A stretch of DNA of 64,000 nucleotides, taken from the NCBI GenBank assembly GCA_012517285.1, contig JAAYVG010000012.1, forward strand, positions 1-64,000, read 5' to 3'. Made by a program: the position numbers and the translations under genes. Position 1 is the first letter of the stretch. Every line of letters starts with the position of its first letter. A model generated the notes under the pieces. The model made no database searches. It had not been told where the DNA came from and was given only the letters and a program-made list of their open reading frames with translations. Below are positions 31,511 to 45,104 of the stretch, in pieces. Source of the stretch: Elusimicrobiota bacterium. Its GTDB lineage: Bacteria > Elusimicrobiota > Elusimicrobia > Elusimicrobiales > UBA9959.

Positions 31511-31583
31511 GGGGCAGTAGCTCAGTTGGGAGAGCGCCTGCTTTGCAAGCAGGAGGTCGCCGGTTCGAACCCGGTCTGCTCCA
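31511..31583 (+). tRNA. tRNA-Ala (TGC)
   Basis: GGGGCAG/CTGCTCC acceptor, CCTGC-tttgcaa-GCAGG anticodon arm, GGTTCGAACCC. Confidence 0.96.
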
Positions 31584-31711
31584 AAGAAAATAAAGATTTT
31601 ATGTTGTTCTGTTCTCTAATATATTAAGCGTCAATAAGTGTCTTCAAAAGAGATTTTGAAAAATCTCTTTATTTAAGATAATAGTAGATAAGACTTAGTA
31701 GAATCGTAGAA

Positions 31712-34730
<3,019 letters not shown>

Positions 34731-34779
34731 TTTTTCGATTCTATGCAAATATTTGTTGATTGCTTAATATAAATTTTAA

Positions 34780-34899
<120 letters not shown>

Positions 34900-34940
34900 T
34901 TGTAGATTTTTAGTAAAATATTGTTTTTTGAGGTAAAATA

Positions 34941-35477
34941 ATGGCTAATCTGACCAAATCAAAAAAAGTTGAAATATCAAAGAAAGTGCAGGAAGATCTG
35001 ATAAAGAATGATGTTATTTTTATAACCTTTGATGGTTTGAATTTTGGTCAGTTGCAGCAGCTTAGGGATAAGCTTAAAGAGTATAAGTCGTCTTTTAAGA
35101 TAATGAGAAATTCTGTTCTTTTTTATGCCTCCAAAGATGGTGGGATGATTAAAGATGATAAGAGGCCTGATTTTTTTAAAGGACCGACTGCTGCTATACT
35201 TCTTTCTGATCCAGATGAGATTTCAAACGTTTCAAAATTGCTGGTTGACTTTTCAAAATCAAATCCATCCCTTAGAATTAAGGGTGGGTTCATGTCCAAG
35301 GATGTTATAACTGCTGATGTCGTTAAACAGATTTCCAGAGTTGGTTCAAAGAAAGACGTTATGGCTAAACTTGCTGGCTCTCTATATGCTTCACTTTCAA
35401 ACATAAGAAATGTGATAGAGGCACCTATAAGAGATCTGGCCTATGTTGTTGATGCGTTGAAGGATCAGAAAAAGTAA
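34941..35477 (+). CDS. rplJ: 50S ribosomal protein L10
   Basis: L10 architecture (TFDGLNFGQLQQLRDKLKEYKSSFKIMRNSVLFYA..FKGPTAAILLSD), followed by rplL. Confidence 0.93.
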   Translation: MANLTKSKKVEISKKVQEDLIKNDVIFITFDGLNFGQLQQLRDKLKEYKSSFKIMRNSVLFYASKDGGMIKDDKRPDFFKGPTAAILLSDPDEISNVSKLLVDFSKSNPSLRIKGGFMSKDVITADVVKQISRVGSKKDVMAKLAGSLYASLSNIRNVIEAPIRDLAYVVDALKDQKK

Positions 35478-35567
35478 TACTCTGGGAAATCCGGTAGTCC
35501 CTTTGTGGGTAAACCATCTATCGATGGGCTATTCAAAAAATCCTGGTATCAGGAATAAGGAGATAAA

Positions 35568-35963
35568 ATGGCTGAAAAACTTACAAAAGATCAAATTGTT
35601 GATGCAATAGCTAACTTAACTGTAATGGAATTAAGTGAGCTTGTAAAATCTATAGAGGATAAATTTGGAGTGAAAGCTGCACCTGCTGTTGGTGTTGCTG
35701 TAGCTCAGGCTCCTGCAGGTGGTGCTCAGTCAGCAGCAGAGGAAAAGACAGAGTTTACTGTTGTCCTTAAAGCAGTTCCAGATGCGACAAAAAAGATATC
35801 TGTTATTAAAGTTGTAAGAGAGATAACAGGTCTTGGACTTGCTGAGTCAAAGACATTGGTTGAGAGTGCTCCAAAGGATGTGAAGGCTAATGTTGATAAG
35901 AAAACAGCTGATGAGCTTAAGAAAAAGCTTGAGGATGCAGGAGCACAGGTAGAGTTGAAATAA
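35568..35963 (+). CDS. rplL: 50S ribosomal protein L7/L12
   Basis: [72 protein letters not shown]. Confidence 0.98.
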   Translation: MAEKLTKDQIVDAIANLTVMELSELVKSIEDKFGVKAAPAVGVAVAQAPAGGAQSAAEEKTEFTVVLKAVPDATKKISVIKVVREITGLGLAESKTLVESAPKDVKANVDKKTADELKKKLEDAGAQVELK

Positions 35964-35999
35964 AAAAGTGTACTATATTCTTCAGATATTTTAAAGAAT

Positions 36000-36029
36000 G
36001 ATATCTTCCTCCGACAGGAGGGAGATATC
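36000..36029 (+). terminator. Hairpin between rplL and rpoB (attenuator/terminator or RNase III site)
   Basis: GATATCTTCCTCC-gaca-GGAGGGAGATATC, 13-bp stem with one G-U, followed by ATCTTTT. Confidence 0.7.
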
Positions 36030-36120
36030 ATCTTTTCTCGGTGTGTCAAGTCTTTTTATTTATTTTCTCTAAAAAGATCGTGTTTTAGAAATAATTATAG
36101 TTTATAAACCAGAGGTCAAT

Positions 36121-39100
36121 ATGAAAAAATTCAACGAACAGTTTAATTTTTCAAAAATAGGTAATGTTCTTGAGATGCCTGATCTCCTTGATATGCAAAA
36201 AAAATCATTTAGGGACTTTTTACAGATTGATGTTGAGCCGGAAAAAAGAGAGATAAAGGGACTTCAAGCATCCTTCGTTGACGTATTCCCTATAGAATCT
36301 AACAATGGTCAGGTCGTTCTTGATTTTGTGAAGTATGAGCTTGGAAAACCAACGTATCTTGGGCCTGAGGAAGCTATATTGAGGGATGGAACATATGCGG
36401 CACCGCTCAAAGCAACTTTTAAACTGATAACAAAAAATAAAAATGGAGAATTGAAAAAAGCCTTTGAAGAGGATGTCACTCTTTGTGAAATACCTATGAT
36501 GACTGATAATGCATCTTTTGTTTTTAATGGAGCTGAAAGGGTTATAGTTAGTCAGCTTCACAGATCTCCTGGAATAATATTTGAAGATGATGAAGAAAAG
36601 AAACAGTCAACTATGGGAAGACCTCTTTATTATGGAAGGATAATACCATACAGAGGAGCATGGATCGAGTTTGAATTTGATCAGGAAAATGTTTTATGGG
36701 CAAGACTGGACAGAAAGAAGAAGGTTCTGGCTACTGTTTTGTTAAGGGCAAGTGGAATAGAAACCAATGCTCAGATGATTGATCTTTTTTATGAGATTGA
36801 GGAGATGGATGTTAATGATTCCACAAGGGAGTCTTTGACTGGTAAATATGTTGCAAGCGATATCATTGATACAAAAACTGGTGAGGTTCTCTGGAATCTT
36901 GAGGATAAATTCGGCAAAAATTTGACAGGAAAGGATATAGATAATTTTATATCCAAGAACGTAAAAACTATTAAGGTGATAAAGGGTAATCCTGATAAGG
37001 ACAATCCAACAATAATTCAAACACTTCTTAAGAATCAGCCCAAGAATTCATTTGAAGCCAAGAATGAAATATATAAGAAGATGAGATCTCAAGAGTATGA
37101 GCCTCCAAAGGAATATATTGAAAACTTTCTTAATGAAATATTTTATAAGAGCATAAGAAGGTATGACTTCTCAGTTGTTGGAAGATACAAGGCTCTAAGA
37201 AAATTAGGACCACTTTATCAGAAGCTTAATGATAAAAATAAGGGATACAAAATACCTGATGAGAAGAATAGACATCTTACTGTTGAAGATCTTATTGTAA
37301 CTATACAATATCTTTTAAATCTTAACAATGAGATAGAAAAAGAAGAATTCAGGCTTGATGATAAAATAAACAAAAAGATAAAAGAGCTTGCAGAAAAGAA
37401 CACAAGAGATTATGATAAAGAAAAAAAGATTTTAAACTATAAGTATGAGATAGATGATATAGATCATCTTGGCAATAGAAGAATAAGATCAGTTGGAGAG
37501 TTGCTTGAAAATCAGATAAGGCTTGGCTTCGTTCAGATGTCAAGATATATAAAGGACAAGATGGCAAAGAGTGAAGGTTCTTTACATCCTAAAAATCTTA
37601 TTAACTCTGCTCCGCTTATTGCAATAATAAGGAAATTTTTTGGGACATCACAGCTTTCACAGTTTATGGATCAGATAAATCCTTTAGCTGAGATGACCCA
37701 TAAGAGAAGGTTGTCAGCATTGGGTCCTGGTGGATTGAACAGAAAGAGAGCTGGATTTGAGGTTAGAGATGTTCATTATACTCATTATGGTAGGGTATGT
37801 CCTATAGAAACTCCTGAGGGTGCAAACATAGGTCTTATTGTTTCTCTTTCTGCATATGCTAAGGTTAATGATTACGGATTGATAGAGACTCCATACAGGG
37901 TTGTTAACAAAAGAAAGATTACTGATGAGATAAATTATATGGATGCAAATGCTGAGGAAGGGATATTTGTTGGACAGGCAAACACAATGATAGAGAATGG
38001 TAGGATAGCTGCGGATCAGGTTTATGGAAGATTGGGAGATGGTTATGTTTATGTCTCATCTGATAAGGTGGAGTATATGGACATATCTCCACTTCAGGTG
38101 TTTTCAGTATCAGCTGCATTGATACCATTCCTTGAAAATGATGATGCAAACAGAGCTCTGATGGGTTCAAACATGCAGAGGCAGGCTGTTCCACTTCTTG
38201 AAACTGAAGCCCCTCTTGTAGCTACCGGCATGGAACCATATGTTGCAAAGGACTCTATGGCGTGTATATCTGCTAAGAGGAGTGGAAAGGTTATTTATGT
38301 GTCATCAAATATGATAGCTGTAAAGCCTGATGAAGGCAATGAGCCTGATATTTATCATCTTACAAAGTTTAGAAGAACAAATCAGGACACATGTATAACT
38401 CAGAATCCTATAGTGATAAGTGGTGACAGGATTAAGAAGGGTCAGATAATAGCCGATGGTCATGCGACTTCTGATGGTCAGTTGGCCCTCGGTAAGAATT
38501 TGCTTGTTACTTTTATGAGCTGGGAAGGTTATAACTTTGAGGATGCTATATTAGTTTCAGAAAGGTTGATAGAGGATGATGTCTTGACGTCAATATTTAT
38601 TCAGGAGTATGAGATAGAGTCAAGGGATACAAAATTAGGGCCTGAGGAAATAACAAGGGATATACCGAATGTAAGCTCCGAGATGCTTTCACATTTGGAT
38701 GAGGATGGAATAGTTGTTCCTTCAACTATGGTAAAACCTGGTGATATACTTGTGGGAAAGGTTTCACCGAGGGGTGAGCAGGCAATGACGCCAGAGGAAA
38801 GGTTGTTAAAGGTTATATTTGGCAAGAAGGCTGAAGAGGTTCAGGACACATCATTAAGGGTTCCACCTGGAGTTTATGGAAAGGTTATAGGAACAAGAGT
38901 TTTTGTGAGGAGAGAAAAACTTTCAAAACCTGAGGAAAAGAAAAGGATAGATGAACTCAAAGCGGAGATGGAAAAGAACATGGATGTTTTAAGGGAGTTC
39001 AGAAAGGAATCCTTGAAGAATGGAGAAAAAGATTCGGATATAGAAAACTTTTATAAATTGATGGAGAAAAAGATAAAGGATAAATACACAAGGGAGATTG

Positions 39101-39972
39101 ATCTTATAAGAAAAAGTGGTGATCTTTCCGTTACGGTTAACAAGGTCGTTAAAGTTTATATTGCTCTTAAGAGAAGGCTTCAGGTTGGTGATAAGCTTTC
39201 AGGAAGACACGGCAACAAGGGTGTTGTCTCAAAGATAATGAAGAAAGAGGATATGCCATTCCTTCCTGATGGTACCCCTGTCGATGTCGTACTTTCACCT
39301 CTGGGTGTTCCTTCAAGAATGAACATCGGTCAGATACTTGAAACAATGTTAGGCTGGGCAGCTTATAATTTGAAGACTCAGATGATCTGCCCTGTCTTTG
39401 ATGGACCGAAGGAAAAGGATGTTATAGAACAGATAAGAAAGGCCAAAGAGAAACTCAAGGCAGAGGGTGTCCCTGAGGAATATTTACCTGATGATTACTG
39501 TAGAATCACGCTTTATGATGGGAGAACCGGTGAGCCATTTTCGGAGAAGGCTACCATAGGATATATGTATATATTAAAGCTTATACACCTTGTTGAGGAT
39601 AAGTTCCATGCAAGATCCATTGGACCGTACAGTCTTATAACAAGGCAGCCATTAGGTGGTAAGGCATTGTTTGGTGGCCAGAGATTTGGTGAGATGGAAG
39701 TATGGGCTCTTGAAGGTTATGGTGCAAGCTATACGCTTCAGGAGATGCTAACTGTTAAGTCTGATGACTTTACCGGTAGAAACAAGCTCTATGAGAGCAT
39801 AATCAAGGGAGAGTTCCCTCAGACGCCTGGTGTTCCTGAATCGTTCAAGGTTTTAACAAAGGAATTACAGGGACTTGCACTTGATGTACAACTTGTGAAA
39901 GATCCTCAGAGAGAAAAAGAGGAACTGAAGCAGAGAGAAAAAAAGTCAAAAAGGACAAGAGTTAATAAATAA
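36121..39972 (+). CDS. rpoB: RNA polymerase beta subunit
   Basis: GTSQLSQFMDQINPLAEMTHKRRLSALGPGG rif region; GRHGNKGVVSKI. Confidence 0.99.
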   Translation: MKKFNEQFNFSKIGNVLEMPDLLDMQKKSFRDFLQIDVEPEKREIKGLQASFVDVFPIESNNGQVVLDFVKYELGKPTYLGPEEAILRDGTYAAPLKATFKLITKNKNGELKKAFEEDVTLCEIPMMTDNASFVFNGAERVIVSQLHRSPGIIFEDDEEKKQSTMGRPLYYGRIIPYRGAWIEFEFDQENVLWARLDRKKKVLATVLLRASGIETNAQMIDLFYEIEEMDVNDSTRESLTGKYVASDIIDTKTGEVLWNLEDKFGKNLTGKDIDNFISKNVKTIKVIKGNPDKDNPTIIQTLLKNQPKNSFEAKNEIYKKMRSQEYEPPKEYIENFLNEIFYKSIRRYDFSVVGRYKALRKLGPLYQKLNDKNKGYKIPDEKNRHLTVEDLIVTIQYLLNLNNEIEKEEFRLDDKINKKIKELAEKNTRDYDKEKKILNYKYEIDDIDHLGNRRIRSVGELLENQIRLGFVQMSRYIKDKMAKSEGSLHPKNLINSAPLIAIIRKFFGTSQLSQFMDQINPLAEMTHKRRLSALGPGGLNRKRAGFEVRDVHYTHYGRVCPIETPEGANIGLIVSLSAYAKVNDYGLIETPYRVVNKRKITDEINYMDANAEEGIFVGQANTMIENGRIAADQVYGRLGDGYVYVSSDKVEYMDISPLQVFSVSAALIPFLENDDANRALMGSNMQRQAVPLLETEAPLVATGMEPYVAKDSMACISAKRSGKVIYVSSNMIAVKPDEGNEPDIYHLTKFRRTNQDTCITQNPIVISGDRIKKGQIIADGHATSDGQLALGKNLLVTFMSWEGYNFEDAILVSERLIEDDVLTSIFIQEYEIESRDTKLGPEEITRDIPNVSSEMLSHLDEDGIVVPSTMVKPGDILVGKVSPRGEQAMTPEERLLKVIFGKKAEEVQDTSLRVPPGVYGKVIGTRVFVRREKLSKPEEKKRIDELKAEMEKNMDVLREFRKESLKNGEKDSDIENFYKLMEKKIKDKYTREIDLIRKSGDLSVTVNKVVKVYIALKRRLQVGDKLSGRHGNKGVVSKIMKKEDMPFLPDGTPVDVVLSPLGVPSRMNIGQILETMLGWAAYNLKTQMICPVFDGPKEKDVIEQIRKAKEKLKAEGVPEEYLPDDYCRITLYDGRTGEPFSEKATIGYMYILKLIHLVEDKFHARSIGPYSLITRQPLGGKALFGGQRFGEMEVWALEGYGASYTLQEMLTVKSDDFTGRNKLYESIIKGEFPQTPGVPESFKVLTKELQGLALDVQLVKDPQREKEELKQREKKSKRTRVNK

Positions 39973-39989
39973 TTTAACAAGGAGTTTAT

Positions 39990-42900
39990 ATGAAAGATAA
40001 TGATATAGAAACATTAAAAGCAAGCAACTTCCTTGGTATAAATAAGAAAAAGACAACAAATGATAAGACTATAGATTATGATGACTTTGACTGGTTTAAA
40101 ATAGGAATAGCAAGTCCACAGAAGATAAAAAACTGGTCATATGGAGAAGTAAAGAAATCTGAAACAATAAATTACAGAACATTAAAGCCTGAAAAAGATG
40201 GGCTTCTCTGCCAGAGGATATTTGGGCCTATAAAGGATTATGAGTGTGAATGTGGAAAGTATAGATGGATAAAATACAAGAATGTTATATGTGATAGATG
40301 CGGTGTCGAAGTAACAGAGTCAAAGGTAAGAAGGGAGAGGATGGGACATATAGAGTTAGCTGCCCCTGTGGTTCATATATGGTATTTAAGAAAATCTCCA
40401 TCAAAGATAGGTCTTCTCCTTGATATGAAGCCGTCAGATCTGGAAAAAATAGTTTATTATGCGGCCTATGTCATAATGGAGGATGTCGTTGATCCTGTAA
40501 CAAATAAAATTGAATTTAAAAAGGGAGATATAATACTTGAGGAACAGCTTAATAACCTCAGAAAAAATTTTCCTAAGGTTAAGGCAGGAATAGGTGCTGG
40601 TGCCATAAAGGATCTCCTTTCTGATGTGGATCTTGAAAAAGAAATAAATCTTCTTGTGGAAAATCTTAAAAATGAGAAAAATTTTGAGGAAAAAAACAAG
40701 CTTGTTAAAAGACTTCAGGCTCTTGATAGCTTTTATGAAAATCAGGTAAGACCTGAGTGGATGGTGATGACAGTGCTTCCTGTTATTCCACCTGATTTAA
40801 GACCGCTTGTTCCACTTGATGGTGGAAGGTTTGCAAGCTCTGATTTAAATGATTTATACAGAAGAATAATAAACAGAAATAACAGATTAAAGCATATAGA
40901 GGCATTAAGAGCTCCACAGGTGATGATATTCAATGAGAAGAGACTTTTGCAGGAAGCAGTGGATGCATTGATTGAAAATGGTGCGAGGGGAAAATCAGTA
41001 ACATCTTCGACAGGAAGACCATTGAAATCATTGTCTGATGTTTTAAAGGGTAAGCAGGGAAGGTTTAGACAGAATCTTTTGGGTAAAAGGGTGGATTATT
41101 CAGGAAGATCTGTTATTGTTATAGGTCCTAACCTTAAATTAAATCAGTGCGGAATCCCAAAGGATATGGCTCTTGAACTTTTTAAACCATTTGTGCTTTC
41201 AGAGCTTATAAAGAAGAATGACATAACTCTTAAGGTTGCAAGAAAAAAGATTGAAACCCCTGATGATGAGGTTTGGGATATACTTGAAAAGGTTACAAAA
41301 AGGCATCTTGTGCTTTTAAACCGAGCACCAACCCTTCACAGAGTCAGCATTCAGGCCTTTGAACCAGTTCTCATAGAAGGTTTAGCCATACAGCTACACC
41401 CGCTTGTCTGTGCGGCTTTTAACGCAGATTTTGATGGTGATCAGATGGCCGTTCATGTCCCTCTTTCTCCTAATGCTCAGATAGAGGCAAGGGCTCTGAT
41501 GATGTCAACCAACAATATCCTATCACCTGCGAGTGGTAAGCCACTGGCTTCCCCGTCTCATGATATGATACTTGGTGCAAACTACCTTACAAAAGTAAAA
41601 TATGGAGAAAATGGTAGTGGAAAATTCTTTTCTGATTTTGATGATGCTCTTGCAGCTTATGAAAGGAAAATACTTGATATCCATGCACCAATAAAAGTAA
41701 AGGGTTTTAATGAGTTTATAGAAAAGGATAATGAAAAGTTTAATATAAAGGATTGTAAAACATGGAAGGATTATACAACCGTTGGAAGAATAATATTTTT
41801 CCATGTTCTTCCAAAAGAAATAAACATAAAGGATTACAATAAGCCTGTTGGTAAAAAGGATATAGTAAATCTTATAGACTACTGCTATAAGAGTGATAAG
41901 ATAGGACCTTATAAAACAATTCAACTGCTTGATAATCTTGTTGAGATGGGATTCCATTACTCAACATTGAGTGGTCTTTCTATATCCATAGCTGATATGA
42001 AGATCCCACCTGAAAAGGGGAAGCTTATAAAAGAAGCCGAAGAAGAGGTCAGAAAGATAAACGGGCTTGCTGAGGAAGGAATAATAACAGATGCAGAGAG
42101 ATACAATCAGGTCATAAACAAATGGACAGAGGTGAGTGAAAAGGTTTCAAACCTTCTCTTTGCTCAGATGGCAAATGATGAAAAATCTGATTATGATCCC
42201 GGGAAATCAAGGTTTAACAGTGTTTTTATGATGGCAGACTCTGGTGCAAGAGGCTCAAGGCAGCAGGTAAGACAGCTCTGTGGTATGAGAGGCCTTATGG
42301 CAAAACCACAGAAGAGGCTTACTGGTGGTATAGGTGAGATCATAGAAAACCCTATAACATCAAATTTCAGAGAAGGTCTTACTGTGCTTGAGTATTTTAT
42401 ATCCACACATGGTGGAAGAAAGGGTCTCTCTGACACAGCCTTAAAAACTGCTGATGCAGGATATTTGACAAGAAGGCTTGTCGATGTCGCACACAATGTC
42501 GTTGTTACAATAGATGATTGTGGGACGTCAAATGGTGTTTATGTTGATGAGATAAAAATAGGTGATGATATCATAGAACCTCTTGAGGATAGGGTCGTTG
42601 GAAGAATTGCTCAGGAAGATGTAAAAACTGATGATGGTGAGGTCATAGTTAAAGCTGGTGAGTATATAAACAGTGACAAGGCAAAACAGATAAAAGAAGC
42701 AGGGATAGAGAAGGTTTTTGTTAGAAGCGTGTTAACCTGTGAGGCTGAGGATGGAGTCTGTTCTAAATGTTTTGGAATAAACTTAGCGACCAATAAAGAG
42801 GTTGCTATAGGTGAGGCTGTTGGCATAATAGCAGCTCAGTCAATAGGTGAACCTGGAACCCAGCTTACCTTGAGAACATTCCATATAGGTGGAACAGCAT

Positions 42901-44165
42901 CAGCTGAGGCTTCAAGGTCAGAGATAAAGGCTGACAGGGATGGAGATCTTGAATTTAAAAATATGGATATAATTGAGGATAGAAATGGCGAAAGGATATG
43001 CGTTTCAAGAAGCGCTATTGCTATAATAAAGAGTAACGATAAAAAATCTGAGATAAAAATTCCATATGGTTCGAGGATAGAGATAAATGCAAAGAAGGTA
43101 AAAAAGGGTGACGTTATTGGTAGAACAGATCCTCATACAATGCCAATAATCACAAGAAAGTCAGGTAAGGTCAGATATGCTGATATAGATGAGGGAAAGA
43201 CACTTCATATGGAGAGAAACAAGGTTACAGGTATAATAGAAAAGAGGGTAATTGAACACAGGGGTAAGAATGTAAATCCGAGGATAGAGATATTAGAAAA
43301 TGGTAAGGTTGTAGATTCTTATCTCCTGCCTGTCAACTGTATTATTGTTGTTGATGATGGAGAGAATTTGGAAAAGGGTGATATAATAGCCAAGATGGAG
43401 AAGAGCTCTATAAAAACAAAGGATATAACTGGAGGACTTCCAAGGGTTGCTGAGCTTTTTGAGGTCAGAAAACCTCAAAATCCTGCTATAATAACAAAGA
43501 TAGAAGGTATTGTTAAACTAAGTCAGAATCAGAAAGGACAGGTTGTTGTTGAAGTAAGGAATGAAGAAACAGGTCAGGTTGAGTCGTATGACATACCTTT
43601 TGGTAAGCACCTTATGGTTTATGATGGAGACAGAGTGATTGTTGGAGAGTCACTCACTGATGGAGCTGTTGACATATATGATCTTCTGGATGTCAAAGGT
43701 ATAGGTGAGGTTCAGTCATATCTTGTAAACGCAATACAAGAAGTTTATAGAAGTCAAGGTGTCAATATCAACGATAAATACATAGAGGTGATAGTGAGAC
43801 AAATGCTTTCAAATGTAAGGATAACAAGCAGTGGAGCATCTTCTTTTATAGCTGGCGAGGTTGTCTCAAAAGCAATTATAAAAGAGGAGAACAAAAAATT
43901 AAAAGAAAAGGGATTGGAAGAAGCATCATATGAGCCTGTGCTGCTTGGAATAAGCAAGGCATCGCTATCAAGTGAGTCCTTTATATCTGCTGCAAGCTTC
44001 CAAGAAACTACAAAAATTCTTACTGAATCAGCCGTGCTTAATAAGATGGACTATTTGAAAGGTCTTAAAGAAAATGTTATAATAGGTCGTTTGGTGCCAT
44101 GTGGAACAGGTCTTGCCACAAGGAATCAAAATTTAAAAAATAATAAGGATAAAAAGGAGGAGTAA
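39990..44165 (+). CDS. rpoC: RNA polymerase beta' subunit
   Basis: NADFDGDQMAVHVPLS catalytic motif; zinc ribbon CECGKYRWIKYKNVICDRCGVEV. Confidence 0.99.
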   Translation: MKDNDIETLKASNFLGINKKKTTNDKTIDYDDFDWFKIGIASPQKIKNWSYGEVKKSETINYRTLKPEKDGLLCQRIFGPIKDYECECGKYRWIKYKNVICDRCGVEVTESKVRRERMGHIELAAPVVHIWYLRKSPSKIGLLLDMKPSDLEKIVYYAAYVIMEDVVDPVTNKIEFKKGDIILEEQLNNLRKNFPKVKAGIGAGAIKDLLSDVDLEKEINLLVENLKNEKNFEEKNKLVKRLQALDSFYENQVRPEWMVMTVLPVIPPDLRPLVPLDGGRFASSDLNDLYRRIINRNNRLKHIEALRAPQVMIFNEKRLLQEAVDALIENGARGKSVTSSTGRPLKSLSDVLKGKQGRFRQNLLGKRVDYSGRSVIVIGPNLKLNQCGIPKDMALELFKPFVLSELIKKNDITLKVARKKIETPDDEVWDILEKVTKRHLVLLNRAPTLHRVSIQAFEPVLIEGLAIQLHPLVCAAFNADFDGDQMAVHVPLSPNAQIEARALMMSTNNILSPASGKPLASPSHDMILGANYLTKVKYGENGSGKFFSDFDDALAAYERKILDIHAPIKVKGFNEFIEKDNEKFNIKDCKTWKDYTTVGRIIFFHVLPKEINIKDYNKPVGKKDIVNLIDYCYKSDKIGPYKTIQLLDNLVEMGFHYSTLSGLSISIADMKIPPEKGKLIKEAEEEVRKINGLAEEGIITDAERYNQVINKWTEVSEKVSNLLFAQMANDEKSDYDPGKSRFNSVFMMADSGARGSRQQVRQLCGMRGLMAKPQKRLTGGIGEIIENPITSNFREGLTVLEYFISTHGGRKGLSDTALKTADAGYLTRRLVDVAHNVVVTIDDCGTSNGVYVDEIKIGDDIIEPLEDRVVGRIAQEDVKTDDGEVIVKAGEYINSDKAKQIKEAGIEKVFVRSVLTCEAEDGVCSKCFGINLATNKEVAIGEAVGIIAAQSIGEPGTQLTLRTFHIGGTASAEASRSEIKADRDGDLEFKNMDIIEDRNGERICVSRSAIAIIKSNDKKSEIKIPYGSRIEINAKKVKKGDVIGRTDPHTMPIITRKSGKVRYADIDEGKTLHMERNKVTGIIEKRVIEHRGKNVNPRIEILENGKVVDSYLLPVNCIIVVDDGENLEKGDIIAKMEKSSIKTKDITGGLPRVAELFEVRKPQNPAIITKIEGIVKLSQNQKGQVVVEVRNEETGQVESYDIPFGKHLMVYDGDRVIVGESLTDGAVDIYDLLDVKGIGEVQSYLVNAIQEVYRSQGVNINDKYIEVIVRQMLSNVRITSSGASSFIAGEVVSKAIIKEENKKLKEKGLEEASYEPVLLGISKASLSSESFISAASFQETTKILTESAVLNKMDYLKGLKENVIIGRLVPCGTGLATRNQNLKNNKDKKEE

Positions 44166-44186
44166 GAGTTTATCTCTTAAATTAAT

Positions 44187-44570
44187 ATGGCAACAGTAAA
44201 TCAACTTATAAGATTGGGAAGGTCAAAAAAGATAAGGAAGAGTAAATCACCAGCTCTTGTCAGCTGTCCTCAGAGAAGAGGGGTATGCACAAGGGTTTAT
44301 ACAACAACACCTAAAAAACCTAATTCAGCATTAAGAAAGGTTGCTCGTGTAAAGCTGAGCTCAAAGATGGAGATCACAGCTTACATAGGTGGAGAGGGAC
44401 ATAATCTACAGGAACACTCAATAGTTCTTGTTAGAGGTGGAAGGGTAAAAGATTTGCCTGGTGTTAGATATCATATAATAAGAGGTGCTCTTGATTGTTC
44501 TGGCGTGGAAAACAGAAAACAGAGCAGATCTTTGTATGGTGCTAAGAGAGCAAAGCAGGCAAAGAAATAA
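44187..44570 (+). CDS. rpsL: 30S ribosomal protein S12
   Basis: [19 protein letters not shown]...[35 protein letters not shown]. Confidence 0.98.
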   Translation: MATVNQLIRLGRSKKIRKSKSPALVSCPQRRGVCTRVYTTTPKKPNSALRKVARVKLSSKMEITAYIGGEGHNLQEHSIVLVRGGRVKDLPGVRYHIIRGALDCSGVENRKQSRSLYGAKRAKQAKK

Positions 44571-44580
44571 GGAGTGAAAT

Positions 44581-45060
44581 ATGCCAAGAAAAGCTTTAAA
44601 ACCGAATGAAAGAAGATCGTTACCTTCACCTGATAACAGATATAATTCTATTCTGGTATCAAGGTTTATAAATAAGATCAATTACAAGGGGCAGAAATCA
44701 ATGGCAGAAAGAACAGTTTATAAGGCCTTTGAGCTTATAAAGGAAAAAACTGGAGAGGATCCTGTTAAAGTTTTTAACCAAGCTATTGAAAATGCAAGGC
44801 CGCTTCTCGAGGTTAAGCCGAGAAGAGTTGGTGGTGCAACATATCAGGTTCCTGTGGAAGTCCCAAATATGAGAAGCACATCTGTTGCTATGCGTTGGAT
44901 TATAGATGCTGCAAAGAACAGAGGCAGCAAGAATTTTTATGAGAGGCTCAGCGAAGAACTTATCTCTGCATACAAGAAAGAGGGTGGTGTTATAAAGAAG
45001 AGAGAGGATATGCACAAGATGGCTGAGTCCAACAGAGCTTTTGCCCATTACAGATGGTAA
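44581..45060 (+). CDS. rpsG: 30S ribosomal protein S7
   Basis: PRKALKP...KPRRVGGATYQVPVEV...KREDMHKMAESNRAFAHYRW. Confidence 0.98.
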   Translation: MPRKALKPNERRSLPSPDNRYNSILVSRFINKINYKGQKSMAERTVYKAFELIKEKTGEDPVKVFNQAIENARPLLEVKPRRVGGATYQVPVEVPNMRSTSVAMRWIIDAAKNRGSKNFYERLSEELISAYKKEGGVIKKREDMHKMAESNRAFAHYRW

Positions 45061-45104
45061 TCAAAATTCGTATTTTTAAATCAAGATTGTAAAAGGAGAA
45101 AGAA

